A stretch of 64,000 nucleotides of DNA, from NCBI GenBank assembly GCA_013396655.1, contig WBMV01006668.1:36347-100346 (forward strand), read 5' to 3'. This DNA comes from Campylorhamphus procurvoides (Eukaryota > Chordata > Aves > Passeriformes > Dendrocolaptidae). The notes below the pieces were generated by a model. The model ran no database searches. It was not told the origin of the DNA and was given only the letters and a program-made list of their open reading frames with translations. The position numbers and the translations under genes are program-made. This document shows positions 39,401 through 52,300 of the stretch, piece by piece (position 1 is the stretch's first letter; each line of letters starts with the position of its first letter).

Positions 39401-42400
39401 AATTACTTTTATGAAAGATTCAGAAAGCAAACTGCTAAGAAATTAGAGAGCAAAAACACAGTGAATAAATAAAAGCAATTATGGAGACCCAAAGGAGAGG
39501 AGAGGTTGCTTGTTTAGTCAACAGGAAGTCATGTGGTGGTGTGTATCATTATAAATACATATTTAATTTTTCCATTCACCCTTTGCTCAGAAATTGCCTT
39601 TTGAAACTAGCGCCAATATCACCAGTTGGTTGGTTTTACACTGAACACAAGAAATGCAGACACCTGCTTCCCCTTGCCTCAAGCAAAAACCTCAAGCAGA
39701 AAAACTTTCTCTGCTCAACAAGTGCTGATGCACCACGGACACTGGCTTGCATAGAGACCTTGAGCAGGGGAATGGTAGAGCTCATTGCAGTTAGGCATGG
39801 GCAGATAAATAAGCTGTTGTGCTTATTTATTATAAGCACATATAATATGCCTACTTAATATAAGCATTACTCAGCGTAAGACTACATTAAAGTGCTTATT
39901 ATATGCACATTACACTGTGTTCACTCCACAAAGGTTCATTACCCTATTTTGAACAACAGACCCAGCATGCAGGTACCATACTTGCTCAGACACCTCTGCC
40001 AGACACACCATTCCCATTGTTCCACTCCTGAGTGCAAAAAGCCCCTCCACACTAGATGTGGAGACAGCTTGCTGTCTAGGACATGGGGCAGAGACCTTGC
40101 CCCTAGATCTGCCAACTCATCTTGTGATGCAGCTGTGGATGCCGTGCCTGGAGAGAAGATTTCAGCAGCTGCATGACAAAGCACTGCTTTTGTGATTTGG
40201 AACACACAGCAGAGATATATGAAAGTTGTTAGCATGTGCCGGGGATGATCATCACCAGAAAGGGATGGTGTGGTGGTGGGGTTTGCAAATGCAAAGCTAA
40301 AGCACTATGGAGTGTCACTGAGGCTGCATGTAAGTTAGACAAAAGCAGGGATCCCACGTTATGAGAAGGAAGTGGGAAGAAGAGAAGGCAGGAGTTCAGG
40401 ATGCGTGGGAGTGCCATTGACAGGGGCAGGGCTTACGAAACTTGAACCCTTGTACAGGGTACTGCTGCATGCTGCAGGATTGTCAGTGATGCCACTGATG
40501 CAGAATTGAGGGCATCTGGTTGCTGAGTGTGCACTAAGATTATACATTATTTTGTGTTTTACTAGTAACTTGGCTTTCCAGGCTTGCACTACAAAACCTT
40601 TACCTGGAGACTTGACTCACAGTTTAATTTTGTTCCACTGTTGAACTTGTTTTGGTGCTGTGGGATGAGGCAAATTAGGGTGAAACTATAGAATTGAGTA
40701 TACATTTTTCAACCGCAGCCCCGTGAGTACTTCTCATTCCTGTCCTGCAGCTCTCTGCCAGCCCAGACTAGGGCTCCTTATAGGAAATTATGTTCCTTAA
40801 CCCTATCTCTGTGACCCCATAATTTTTTTCTCTCCCTGCCTGTATTAATACCCTCCACCATGTCCCCAGGCCACAGCACTTCCAGCCCTTGCTACTAGAG
40901 ACTGACAACTGCTGGGATCACCAGCAGCAAGGGAGGACAGGAGCTGGATTGGGTTGAGGAGTTTGAGATCTAGTGAATGGTTTCCCCATCCTGAATGCAG
41001 GTAAGAAATGTGTCCAAATTCCATGTACTTTTGCTAAATGTTCTCTAGTGCCTTCTCTAGCTTGAGGCCGTGACATGGCTGGCAGCTTATCTCATGTACC
41101 CTAAGAAAAACAGACTCTGCAATCAAAGCAGAATATGTCTTCTCCTTGATGAGAGCCAGAGGGGGTAAAAGTACCCACCAATGCTGCTTGTGCCTTGCTG
41201 CTTCCCATAGTCATGCCTGCAGCTTCAGTCTCCATGTCCTGCCCATCTGATATGTTTTCTGACTCCATGCTGCACAGACCAGAACATTCACTTTGTGCAC
41301 AGGGAGCTGCAGGCTGCCTTCCAGTGTTACTCCGTTCTCTTACAGTTCAGCCCCATGGTCTTGGCACCCCCAGACCCTGCTCCAAATCACATCTTCCTCC
41401 TTCTTACTGGAAGTCACTGACTTCACATCTCTGCAATCATCTCCTAGCCACAGGGAGAGATTCAGTTTTGCACTGCATTTTTTCACAATGAGACTCACCT
41501 TCTAGCTGTGGTTATGGTTTTGCAAACCAGTGTTGCCTGTGATTCACGCCTGTTTGTGCAGTGCTGCAGCTCATGCTACCCAGTGCAAAAACAGCTTGCA
41601 CCTGGGGCCTGGGTGGTAAATCCTGATTTTAATTCCCAATGTTGTCTTTGGGACTGGAAGTGCTTGAGAACAGCATGTTGCAAGCTCCTTGGCTGGCAGT
41701 CCTGTGTTGAGTACTCTGCAGCTGCACAACATTTCCTTGACTGGAAGTCCTTATGAGCAATGCCCTTGCATCTTAGAGTTTCCTTATCAACAAAGCAAAT
41801 ATTTGCAGATGATTTGAGCTAGCCTTGCTACTTCTTGTCTCCCTTGCCTCAGAACCGCTCCTATGCTCTCATTTATCACCGACCATATCCAGAAGGCTTC
41901 TGGCATGCCACCACTAACCTCTACTCCCTAATACTGAAGTGTTTGCCTCTGACAATCTGATCCTCTTCTGGGAGGCGCAGTGCACTTGGCAGTGGGGAGT
42001 GGAATGGAAGACCCATCCTGAGGCCAATGAAGAGTGGGAGAAGGGGGCAAAGGGTGATTCTTGTCATGCAATAAGAATCTTCTCCTTTGTTGTCATATCG
42101 TTGCTGTCTTCCTTCCTTGCTAGGGCATTTCCATGCCTGGATGTGCTAACTATTAACATCAGTTATTTCTTTAGCCAGGAGCACATGAGAGGCTCTCAAG
42201 TTTCTGCTGTAAGCAGGGATGTCACAGTTGTGACACACTTGAGCTAGCTGTTCATGCAGGAGAGGTTACCCAAGAATCTCAGAGCTTCCCAGCTAATGCT
42301 GCAGGGTTTAAAGACACCCTGCCATGTTCCAGCCAAAAGCAAGGGTTCTGCTTGGATGAAAAGTCTGGTGGAACCTTCTAGAAAGCAGAGAGGAGAAAGA

Positions 42401-43365
42401 AGAGGAAGAATTTGAAGAGGAGAGAAAGACCCGGGGAAACTACTGATTATGAATTTTTATCAGAAATTTTATTTCACTGGAGCCCTTGGTTGCAGCATTG
42501 CTTCTGCTTCCCACTCAGATGCGGCCCAAAATGAACCATATCTCACTAAAATAGAGAGTTCTTTCATTCACATACACAGCCAGTTAATTTTTCTTTGCCC
42601 AGTCGGTATTCATTGAGGGGAAATCAGGTCCACTTATCTGTTCTATCATTTTTGTGCAAGTACAGGTACATTTACTTTAAGGTGGCTAGCTTGGGCCCAT
42701 CTTGATTTGGAAAACTGAGGACAAGACTAAAAAAGCTCACAGATTGGAAAGGCAAAAATCTGCCCTGAAGCAGTGCCCCTGGGGACTCTCAGGGAACAAA
42801 AGTGGCAAAGAGGCAGAGTTCAGATGCCTTTCCTAAGCAGAACCAAAGATAGCAGCTGGTGGACAATGAAAGCCAATGTAATGACAGTGCTGGGCTCAAG
42901 CAGAGCTGATGAGAAAATTACTTGTTACTACAGCATGGAGAGTCTCAGGAATGACTAGGTTCCCACTGGTTGGGAACCAGGCAGAAAATAAACTCTTTTG
43001 AACCTTTCCTCCACATCAAGGACCAGCCTGGAGGCTAAGCGTAGGCCGTGGAAGAAAACAAGTTTTATTTGTTAATGCATGATAGTGCCCAGTGCAGCTT
43101 ATGCCAGCTGAGCTGTGCTATTTCATACCGGAGAAGACACATAGTGAGATGTAAGCATTTTCTAGTGGGTGCGTTCTTTAATACCATCTCACTTTGGTGC
43201 TATGAGGGAGCAGACTGAGCAGAAAGTCCCACAGGAATGCCTTCAGCATGGAGAGGCTCTGTAGGTACAAGGCATCCAATACAAGAGGTGTCATGCTGAC
43301 TTGGTCATCAATATGAAACCAAAATCTTGCTCAAAGCATCACACTGGTAGGCTGTGCTGGCTATC
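36441..43365. other. Region upstream of AICDA, no gene recognised
   Basis: It should hold the AICDA 5' untranslated sequence and promoter (first few hundred bases). Frames are open on both strands over 36.8-37.57 kb, a GC-richer patch; none has a recognised motif. A MIR-like start lies at 36.79 kb. The rest is unremarkable. Confidence 0.5.
36790..36875 (+). mobile_element. Possible tRNA-derived SINE (MIR-like) remnant
   Basis: TGTCTAGTGGTTAGAAGGGG resembles a tRNA-type A box start, and GTGAATGTGGGCAAAACCAC resembles the MIR core 'GTGTGACCTTGGGCAAG'. The middle is too diverged to trace. Confidence 0.4.
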
Positions 43366-43938
43366 ATGTCTGAAGCAAGGGCTGCTGCTGCACGTGCCTC
43401 TGCTGCTCCAGCCTCTGAGACATTGCCTAAGATGCCAGAGAAGGTGGCAGGAGTACCCAAATCCTGCAAGCTCCCAGTCTCCAGCTGGGCTGACTTATGA
43501 GGGCAATGACAGTTTGCCAGAGGCACAGAAGAGCTTTTTCTCACCACTTTGAAAGGGATCTGAAGTCTATGTAGTACAGGACAACAGCTGCACCAGGCTG
43601 GGGCTCAGGAGCCTGGAGAAAGGCAGCATAGGAGGACTCACTACTTTCAGCTCCTTTAAACTCAACAAGTGAAGAGGAAGGTGCCAAGAAGGCACAAAGG
43701 CCAAGAACCACCTGGCCCTTGACCAGCACTGCCAAGAAGCCCTGATTATCTGTGGCTATGCAGTAAGTTCCAAGGAAAGACAAGAAACTGGCAGCCACCA
43801 TGACCAAGAAAGCAATGAAGAGCTACAGAATGTGAAAAGTGACAGACCAAAGGAGGCAAAGATCCAGCTAAGGGCAAAACAGTGAAACTCACAGCTACCA
43901 AACCCAAGGCAGAGAAATTGAAAGTGACCTCAGAGTGA
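43366..43938 (+). pseudogene. Decayed linker-histone H1 copy
   Basis: The plus strand opens MSEARAAAARASAAPASETL and runs through PKMPEKVAGVPKSCK, like the Ala/Pro/Lys-rich N-tail of histone H1, then stops (TGA 43498). In another frame, about 43557-43672 reads VQDNSCTRLGLRSLEKGS and SSFKLNK, matching the H1 globular domain pattern NNSRIKLGLKSLVSKG..GSFKLNK. Near 43862-43938 a third frame gives KGKTVKLTATKPKAEKLK, an H1-type Lys/Ala/Pro C-tail ending at TGA. In-frame stops and shifts make it non-functional. AATAAA follows at 44114, as in a polyadenylated retrocopy, though H1 genes are intronless anyway. The variant cannot be told. Confidence 0.75.
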
Positions 43939-44113
43939 GAAAGTAGTGCACAAGAAGATGATGCTCTATGAGCATAGAAAAAGTGACCTTCTTCAGGGAC
44001 ACAGACTGCAGATCCTGCAACTGAATCACTGATTTTTATCATGTTTTGCATTTTTAACACAGTTTCCCCAAACAAAGAGAATTAATTTCTATAATTTAAA
44101 TGCCTTGTTTTGC

Positions 44114-44119
44114 AATAAA
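44114..44119 (+). terminator. Poly(A) signal after the H1 pseudogene
   Basis: AATAAA 176 bp past the decayed H1 C-terminus. Replication-dependent H1 genes normally use a stem-loop instead, so the parent was a polyadenylated H1 transcript, or the signal is fortuitous. Confidence 0.45.
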
Positions 44120-47100
44120 ACTCAGGTGTTGTATGAATTAAATGCCTTTTTCTATTTTCTTCAAATGTCTGCAGCAGTAATGTAGGGGAGATAAAGTTTG
44201 CTCAGAGAGGCACAGCAAAAAGAACAGAGGCAAGAGATGAAAGCTGCAATAAAGAAATTTCTGATCTGATATCCGGAAACTATTTCTCCATCTTATGCAT
44301 GGTGCAGCACTGGAACTCCATCCTTGCTGACTTTTCCAAAATTCACCCAGACAAGGCTCAGATTAGCTTTGAAGTTAGCTATGTGTGCTAACTTTCAATG
44401 TAATTTTATCTATGATCCTAACTGGAAAGTTAAACTATCTCAATATCCACATTTATTTAAAAAAATGCACAGCTTCATGTACATTTATTCTTATATTTAA
44501 GTAGGTGAGATCTGACATTATTTATTAGTTAGACACATGGAATTACATGTTTCTCTATTACAATTTTTTGTTAATGTCTAATTTGTGACAGGTTGTATTT
44601 GTATGGAAATTGCAGTAAAATGTCCAAACCAGCATTCTGATAGATAATTTATTCATTAAATGAATTTAATGTCTCTCACCAATTCACTTTTTTTTATATA
44701 CTTCAGCATAGTTGCAACAAGTACATGCAGCTTGCATTTTAACTGATACAATTTATATTATTGAAAATGTTTTTACTTGAAAAAATAATTTCCATTTATA
44801 GAAAAGCAGACAATCAAATACCCTTGTGATGTTTCACATACTTTTTTTTTTAATAACTTTTTTTAATGAACTAAAATCCAGCTCTCTATTTTGTAGGAGT
44901 TTGTTCCAACTCACTGCATTACAGGGGCTAGGGATGGCAGGGAACAGAGAGAAAGGAGCAATATGCCAAAGATTGGACGGCAGGAGGTGAAGAGATTCAG
45001 AAATGGAATTCAAGATTTCCTGTGCCCCCGTCAAGGGGCTGTTCACAGATGGACAAAGGTACACTGTCAAACAGTGTCAGACCATGTGGTGCCAGGAGTC
45101 AGTGATAGGACTGTGTACCTTTAAAATCTTGTGGGGGAAAAAACCACCAACTTTTTTTTTTAATCTACTTTTAAATTAAAGTCCCTTTTGGTTTCAGCCC
45201 GGCTATTCTTTGCCTAATAGAGGTGGGTTTTTTTTGGATGGAGTGCAAGCACCAGTCCCCTCTGTGAAGGACAAGCCCACACTCCCCAGACAGTGACACG
45301 CTCCTCAGGGATCTCTACAAGCTGAGACACTTGATGTCAACACATCTTGTTCATGCTGTGCATTCTTGTGGACAAGATTCAGGCAACATGGAGCTTCCAG
45401 GTGACATGGCAGGTGCTTCCAACAGGAGACAAGCATGAGAACACTGGCCTTGAAACAGGAGCCTTCGAACTGGCAACACTGATGGGCACTGGGGAGCCCT
45501 GACAGCAAAAGAAGTAGGAACAACCACTGGTCGGAAGTGACCACAGGGCATCAAACTCCCACTCCAGGTCAGAAGAGTTTATGAAAATGAGCCACAAGCA
45601 CAGGAACATGCTTCTGAAACAAGTCTCTGACAGCTTTCTTTGTGGCTAGTCCAATTGCACGAGCAGCAGATCCAGCTGGACCTATATTTAAGACCACTTT
45701 CCTGGCTTAAGGCTCTGTCCAGAGACCAGCAACCATGGTAATTGAGGTTGGAATGGCAGGGAAGGTAAATCTGTGTATGGAACAAGTGCTAATGAAGATG
45801 GGGCACTGTGTCTGCAGACTGCAGTACTGTAAGAAAAGGGAAGAATAAACTGAATTGCAAAAAGTTGATGGCACACACAGCCAGTGGAAAGTGCCAATAG
45901 AGGGACACTGCAAAGGCCAAGACCTCATGAAACAGAGAAGGGTCCAGACTGTGTAGTAGGTGGGAGCAATGTCTACAGTCACTGTGGCTGAGGCTGTTTC
46001 CATTATAACAGTCCAAGGTAGGGACACCACAGCATCAGCCCAGGAAGGGCTATTGATGCTAGGGGGTAATATTGTGCAATAACCTGCATTGTGTGGTTTA
46101 GTCCTGAAGATCTATGGGACACTGTCAGAGGCACTGTAATGGATAATTTGGGCCACAGCCACTTTTGTTCTAGAAATACCATCTAAATCCAGACCTTACA
46201 GCTTGCAGATGAAGACACTGCCTAGAGTGCCCCAAACTCTGAGTGTTCTATCTTTTCAACCGAAGTATGATGTACAGTCAGTTCCTGATGAATCTATGAA
46301 GTCAAATTAATGAAAGAGAAATTTTTCTAATCCTTTTCACCTAGATGTGTAATTTGCCCATTATTGAGTTAAATGGCTGCAGTGAACAAATTCTTCTTTG
46401 CTTATGTGATATTTATCACAGCTCTTCTCTTATTTCAGTCATCTTACCATTTTACTTGGGGATGTTAATTCTCCACCAGAAAGTCATGGCACATGCACAG
46501 TGAAAAGATGTGTTCTCAGCACAAATTTCATGGCCTGGGAGGAGTTATCCCTGTGTTCAGTGGCTACCAACTGTCAGGAAAACCAAGCACAGCTATCCAT
46601 GGGGAAAAAAAAAGTGCTGGAGAAAATTTTGTTTCTCTAGAAAAAATAATGACTTCCCATGAAGACCTGTGATCCCTGAGTGAAGGGAGGGCAGCAGCAG
46701 AGGACTGTGCTAGCAGGAAGTAAAAAGGTCCAAATGACAGATTTGGGCTGGAGTCAAGTTTCTCCACAAATCTGGAGGAAATACATCAGGAGACAAATAA
46801 ACCGAAACACATGCGAGTTGCCAAGAATAACAGGAAATAAATTTTCTTTTAATATGCATTATATAGACTCTAGCATTAAAACAGTGTTCTTCTGGACAGG
46901 AGCACCTCTTCCTGACCCTGCTGAAAGCAAGCGATATAAAGGCTTCTAACCATTTCCCGAACTGTATGAATGTTACATTTCTATATGCTATACAGGAGCT
47001 ATGTTACACAGTTATGTATCTAATCGACTTATATTCAACTCTAAATACAGAGTGGAGACTTGGCCTAGTCCAATTTCCAAGATATGCCTCTAACATCTCA

Positions 47101-49210
47101 TCTCCATCCTACCTTCCTCCACACAGGCAATTTTCACATAGGGTATCTCAGCATGGAAGTCAATGCCTGCCAGGGGCTTGAACATCTTTGAGATGAAGCT
47201 CTCAGCACACTCCTCTCTACAGAAATGTGCACTGTCTTAGCACAGAGACATTCCTCCTCCATACTCAGTCTCCAGAACCTAGAGTACTCAAGAAGAGCAT
47301 CATCCTCTGTGTGTGGGCGCAATGCCCCCATGTATAGGATGAAATTCCAGTCACTGCGTAACTTGGAATCCTTTCTCCTGTGTACTGGATTAATATAGAG
47401 AGATTTAGCCCATCTACAGCCAACTTTGACCTCATATGGAGCAAATCTGTCTGCCCAGGGTGTCTTCCCCTACACAGAGGATGGAACCAGCTTATTGATG
47501 CATACAGCAGAAATCCTAGTCCTGGTGAGATGGTCTTACATTAATTGTTTTGCTCTTTTCCTCAGAGATATCTGCCTCTGTGCAGCAAACTGCCCCTGAT
47601 ACTGTGTGACCCTGGCTCTGTGCAGTGGAGCAGTGCCCCTGCAAGGCTGAATGGTACTCTGTTGAGCAGCAGAGTATATTAGGTGACAGGGCTGAATGCC
47701 TAATCTCATGAACTGGCTCTCTGTTAGTTGGAAACAACACAGAGATCATAGAGACAGGGCCTTGCTGATCTGCTGCAGTGCTCTGGTGCCCCACAGAATC
47801 ATGCCACTGAGAATCACAGAGAGTAATTAATACACTTCACACTGCTCTTACCCTACCCAGTCTCATCATGAAAACTGCCCATATACCTGGAAATGTTCTC
47901 CATATATCTGTAAAACAAAGTTCTCGAGCAGACCAGACATCCAGTGCCACAAGAGAAATTCTTCTCCCCAGGCTGGCCTGCCTCCTAAGTGCTTATACCT
48001 GTAGATATATTTACCTTCCCCATCAGCACCTGGCTCTGTGCAGGTCAGCACAGTCAGGGAACCTGCAGGAAAATCCCAGGCCCCAAATAACCAGGGATCC
48101 CATATAAGGATTCTTTTCCCACATCTGATTCTAATTTGTGACTCCTTTGTGCTTTGTGCAGAAGCTTCCAGGTCAGGAGGTAGGAACTCAAGTGGAGATA
48201 TTGAAAGGAGGCTCAGCATCTGGAGAGTGTGGAGGTAGCCAGATCGAGACAAGACACCAGGACAAGCTAATTCATTGCAAGTTCCCAGTACTGTCAGGAC
48301 ACACAGGTTCTTCATGGGCTTTCTTGGGCTTAGCAGTGGAGGCAGCCTTAATTACTGCTCCTTGGAACTTGCCTGGAATGGACATCAAGAGATACCTTCA
48401 ATGGGAAGGGAGGGCCAAGAATAGGGGAGAGGAGAGGAGGAAGTGTAAGGGGCAGCACTCTGTTCCAACATAACCCTCTTGAGAAAAATATAATGCCATA
48501 CTAAATCCAGAATTCTTCCTTTTGGTAGCAGTTGTGTGTAAGGGAGGCAGTGGGCTTGGGACAAAGAACTTCCCAGAGGGATTTATAAATGATCTGTTGC
48601 CACCCAGGGACAATGAGGGTCGCCTTGGGTTCACGACAACTCATCCCCGATTTCTGTCACTTCTCTGATGCAAGCAGACACAAGGAGGAGATTGTGCTAT
48701 CAGAGAACAAACCCAGTGGCTCAGGAGAATCAGACAGGCTCAGGCTGACTAGCAATATCCGAGCTCGTACTGATGCCATGTAAGAAATCTAGGGCAGGAG
48801 TCCTAGGGCATAAAAGTTTGTATTGCTTCACATGAAATGCAGCTTAGGGCATCTGTAACACTGGAGAGGACTACATCCTGTCCCCATTTCTGTATCCCTC
48901 CAGGGACAAACCAAGAGAAGATACAGCACATTTATAAGGACCTCTGGGAAATGAGCAGCTCATGGCCTGCTAGACAGAGTGTGAGAAAAAAGGAGGGAGC
49001 ATCTCATATCCTCAGCAATAGGTTTTAAAGACCACAACAGCCACCACAACGGACTAGCAGAGTCCTGCAGCACCTGAAGGATGTAGGGGAAGGAATAGAA
49101 GCAAGAAAATGGTGGGGGAGTCAGAAACAGGAAGGACTGGTCTTGGGCTGTAGGTAGCAGGTGAAGATTTCTCTTCTCTCCCTTCCCTTTCCTCTCCTGC
49201 TGTTGGTAGC
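44120..49210. other. Region between the H1 pseudogene and the MFAP5 stop
   Basis: The high-coordinate part should include the MFAP5 3' untranslated region; I could not fix its poly(A) site. A minus-strand stretch at 45.55-45.72 kb reads as an open, protein-like frame (VLNIGPAGSAARAIGLATKK..) but has no splice support and no match I recognise. Confidence 0.45.
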
Positions 49211-49332
49211 TCACAGAGCATCAGGCCTTCCACGCTGCTGCTCCAGGAGCTGTCTGCAAGGGAGAGGCAGGGGTTGCCCAGATCGGCGGAGTCGTCGAGG
49301 AGGAAGGCCAGCCAGCTGGCGACAGATCTCAT
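49211..49332 (-). CDS. MFAP5: MFAP5 last coding exon
   Basis: Acceptor ATGTCTTCAG. It encodes EICRQLAGLPPRRLRRS, then GQPLPLPCRQLLEQQRGRP and TGA. The part up to RRS is near-diagnostic for MFAP5; the tail after it has diverged. Confidence 0.95.
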
Positions 49333-52300
49333 CTGAAGACATAGAAGACACAGACAGGATGACAGATAAAGCTTCCTTCAAAATTCTTCACCACCAGAAT
49401 AGCTAGAAGTACATCCTTCACTGTGTCAACAGAAACTGTTGAAACTGCTGAAACTGCTGAATCCTCATATACATGAGGCAGGTGAAACAAGTCCTTAGGC
49501 TTTTATGAATTTCCTTTTGGCTTTACTCATGTACAATACATATTAAAATCACTTGTATTTTGCTGCAACAAAGACTGCATAAAAAAATCTAGACTGGATC
49601 CTGTTTCTATTCATGAACAGAAACATTGAGATTTACTCTTTAACCTCAAAGAAATACAGCTTTGAGTAAGGGTATGTCTGGGGCTAGTAGAGCATAATCA
49701 AGACCAAGGAATACAAAGTTATCATCCTTCTTGGTCGTACAATATCTACTTCCCAGTTTTTCTGTCATGGCATGTGTACTGGATCCAAGAATGCATTGCA
49801 TTAGAGCTCCTTCAAATGAAGTCCAGGGAAACTACTACATATGGAAGGGGATGCAAGCTAACTTTTTAGCTATTTAGCTTGGAGATTCTATCAGATGGCT
49901 GCAGCTATTCTTCTAGGCTAGCTTGTGATATCACTCACCTTGCATGACCTCATTCTCCTTGCAGACAATGCGTGAGCACACCTCCTTGTTTATTATGTAC
50001 ATGCGACGCACACTGAGGGACCACCAGTATCAGCAGCGAGAGGCAGAGGGATCCAAAGAAAGATAAAAGGGATACAGGCAATAAACATACATACTCACTG
50101 ATGACGAGGCGAGTCCTAAATTTTTATGATTAGTTAGCCTAGATTAAGGTTGCCATCAATAATGAAGTAATCTCAGAATCACAGAAAGGTTTGGGTTGGA
50201 TGGGACCTTAAAGATCATCTTGTTCCAATCCACTGTCATAGGCAGGGACACCTTCCACTGGATGGGGTTGCTCAAAGCCCCCCTCAACCTGGCCTTGAAC
50301 ATTTCCAGGCATTGGGCATCCACAGTTTCTCTGGACAATCTGCTCCTGTGTCTCACCACCTTCTGAGTAAAGAATGTCTCCCTAACATCTAATCTAAATC
50401 TCTTCTCTTTTAGTTTAAAGTCATTCCCTCTTGTCCTATCACCATTTATCCATGGAAAAAGCTGCTCTTCCTCTTTTTTATAAACTGCTTAAGTACTGAA
50501 AGGCTGCAAAAAGGTGTCACTGGAGTCTTCATTTCTCCAGGATGAACAAACCCAGCTCTCTCAGCCTGTCTTCGTAGGAGAGGTGCTCCATCCCTCTGAT
50601 TACCTTCATGGCCCTATAAATGGCGAAATACCTTAAATATGGATTACAATTTAGGGCACATTACAGTTCCTTAGTGTTTCACAGATAATAGTAATTGTGC
50701 TGTTTTAAATAATCACACAAAAAGGACACTATGGGGATAGGATTCATCTCACCAGCTGGTTCCCAGAGACCTCTAGTCTTCAAAGGGAAAAATTGCTGAA
50801 CTGGACATACCATTTCTGGAGAGTTTTTAAGGTATTTCCTAGAGACTGCTGATTTCTTACCTTGTAACACAGAGGTAGCTGATACACTGCTTTACTGGTT
50901 TGTGAACAGAGTACAGGCGTGTGCAAGGGAACTTCTCTTCACGACAGTCTGGGAACACACACACAAACACAGTTGCAATCCAGCATCATTGGCAGGTGAA
51001 CTCATTCTGGCACAGATATCACTTCAACACTAGGTACTGTCCTCCAGTCTTCTAGGGAAGGCACTAGTCTGTACTGTCCACTCTCTTGTGAGGAAGGGGG
51101 ACAGTTTAGAGAAGAGGAAACTAATGCAGACATTTCTGATCCTCATGCCTCTTAAGACAAAATTAAGGGAAAGCTGAGTGAAATGCAGAAGAAGCTCAGT
51201 GGGCATCCTGACTACAGGAGGCACATGCTATAAAGGGGACAGACACAAATAAAAAGTAAATTGTAGTTGCATATTTAAGATGTGTTTCTAATGGTTCTGC
51301 AATATCACATTTTAGGATACAAATCTAGTTGCTTTCTTTTCTGTAGCTAACTATGAAGGGTTTTCTTGCATTTCATTCTGAAATGCCAGGTATCAGTCAC
51401 TGACAATAGTGACACAATACTGACCCAGCGCATCTGCTCTGGTGATCTGCCAGTTCCTCCCTTCCAAGGTATGCCACCCAGGAGAAAGTTGTAGCTTTCA
51501 CTACTATAATTCTCCAGTACTTCTACCTCAAGAAACAATTGAAAGCAATTTTCCAGGAAACAAAGCTCAGTGTTTGGCCAGCACCTGCCTGGAGGGTAAC
51601 AGGGTGGATGAAAGTGGGTTTGGGAGGAGATGCAGACAGCAAACTTAAAACATACCTGATGAAGCAGTTGCAGTTTCACTGTCAGACTGAGCTGGAAGAC
51701 AGAGGGTAGCAAAGTTAAGTGAGTTACCATGATGCCTTCCTAGACATCAGCTTAATCAAAACAAATGCCTGGAAAGCTCTTTCAGGAGCCCTCCATTGTA
51801 ACTTCTAATGTGGAAAAAGATTTCATTGTTACTGACATGAAACCACAAGAGAAGGTACAAATCCAGTATGAATCTACTGCCAGCTACCCAGTCAACAATG
51901 TTAAAAATCTGCCCAAGCTTTCCCCTAAAGGATTACCACTACTGTTCAGAATGACACTGTAAGGACATCTTGACTGAAAATTCAAAAGGTCAGGTAAATT
52001 TATTTAGTCGCTGTAATTACTATTTATCTAGACACAAAGGAGTCTGTGACTATCCCTTCCTAAGTAATAGTGACACTTTCAAAAAACAACATTCCCAAGA
52101 CCTTTGGTTCTTTTAATGTCCATGACAAGGGATGAAAAGGAGGTTGGTTTGTTATTCCCTCTGATAAAGTAACCTACCTGTACCACAGCAGACCAGTATA
52201 CTTTATAATTTATCCAGTAACAAATTAGAGAGGAATTCAGAGAACTGACTGCCAGGTGCAAGTATTCATCAACAGTTATAGAGGATTTTTATTTCTGTTC

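Noticed and set aside
47866..48315. 149-codon minus-strand frame downstream of MFAP5
   Set aside because: No recognisable domain, lies close to the expected MFAP5 3' untranslated region, and the opposite strand is open as well.
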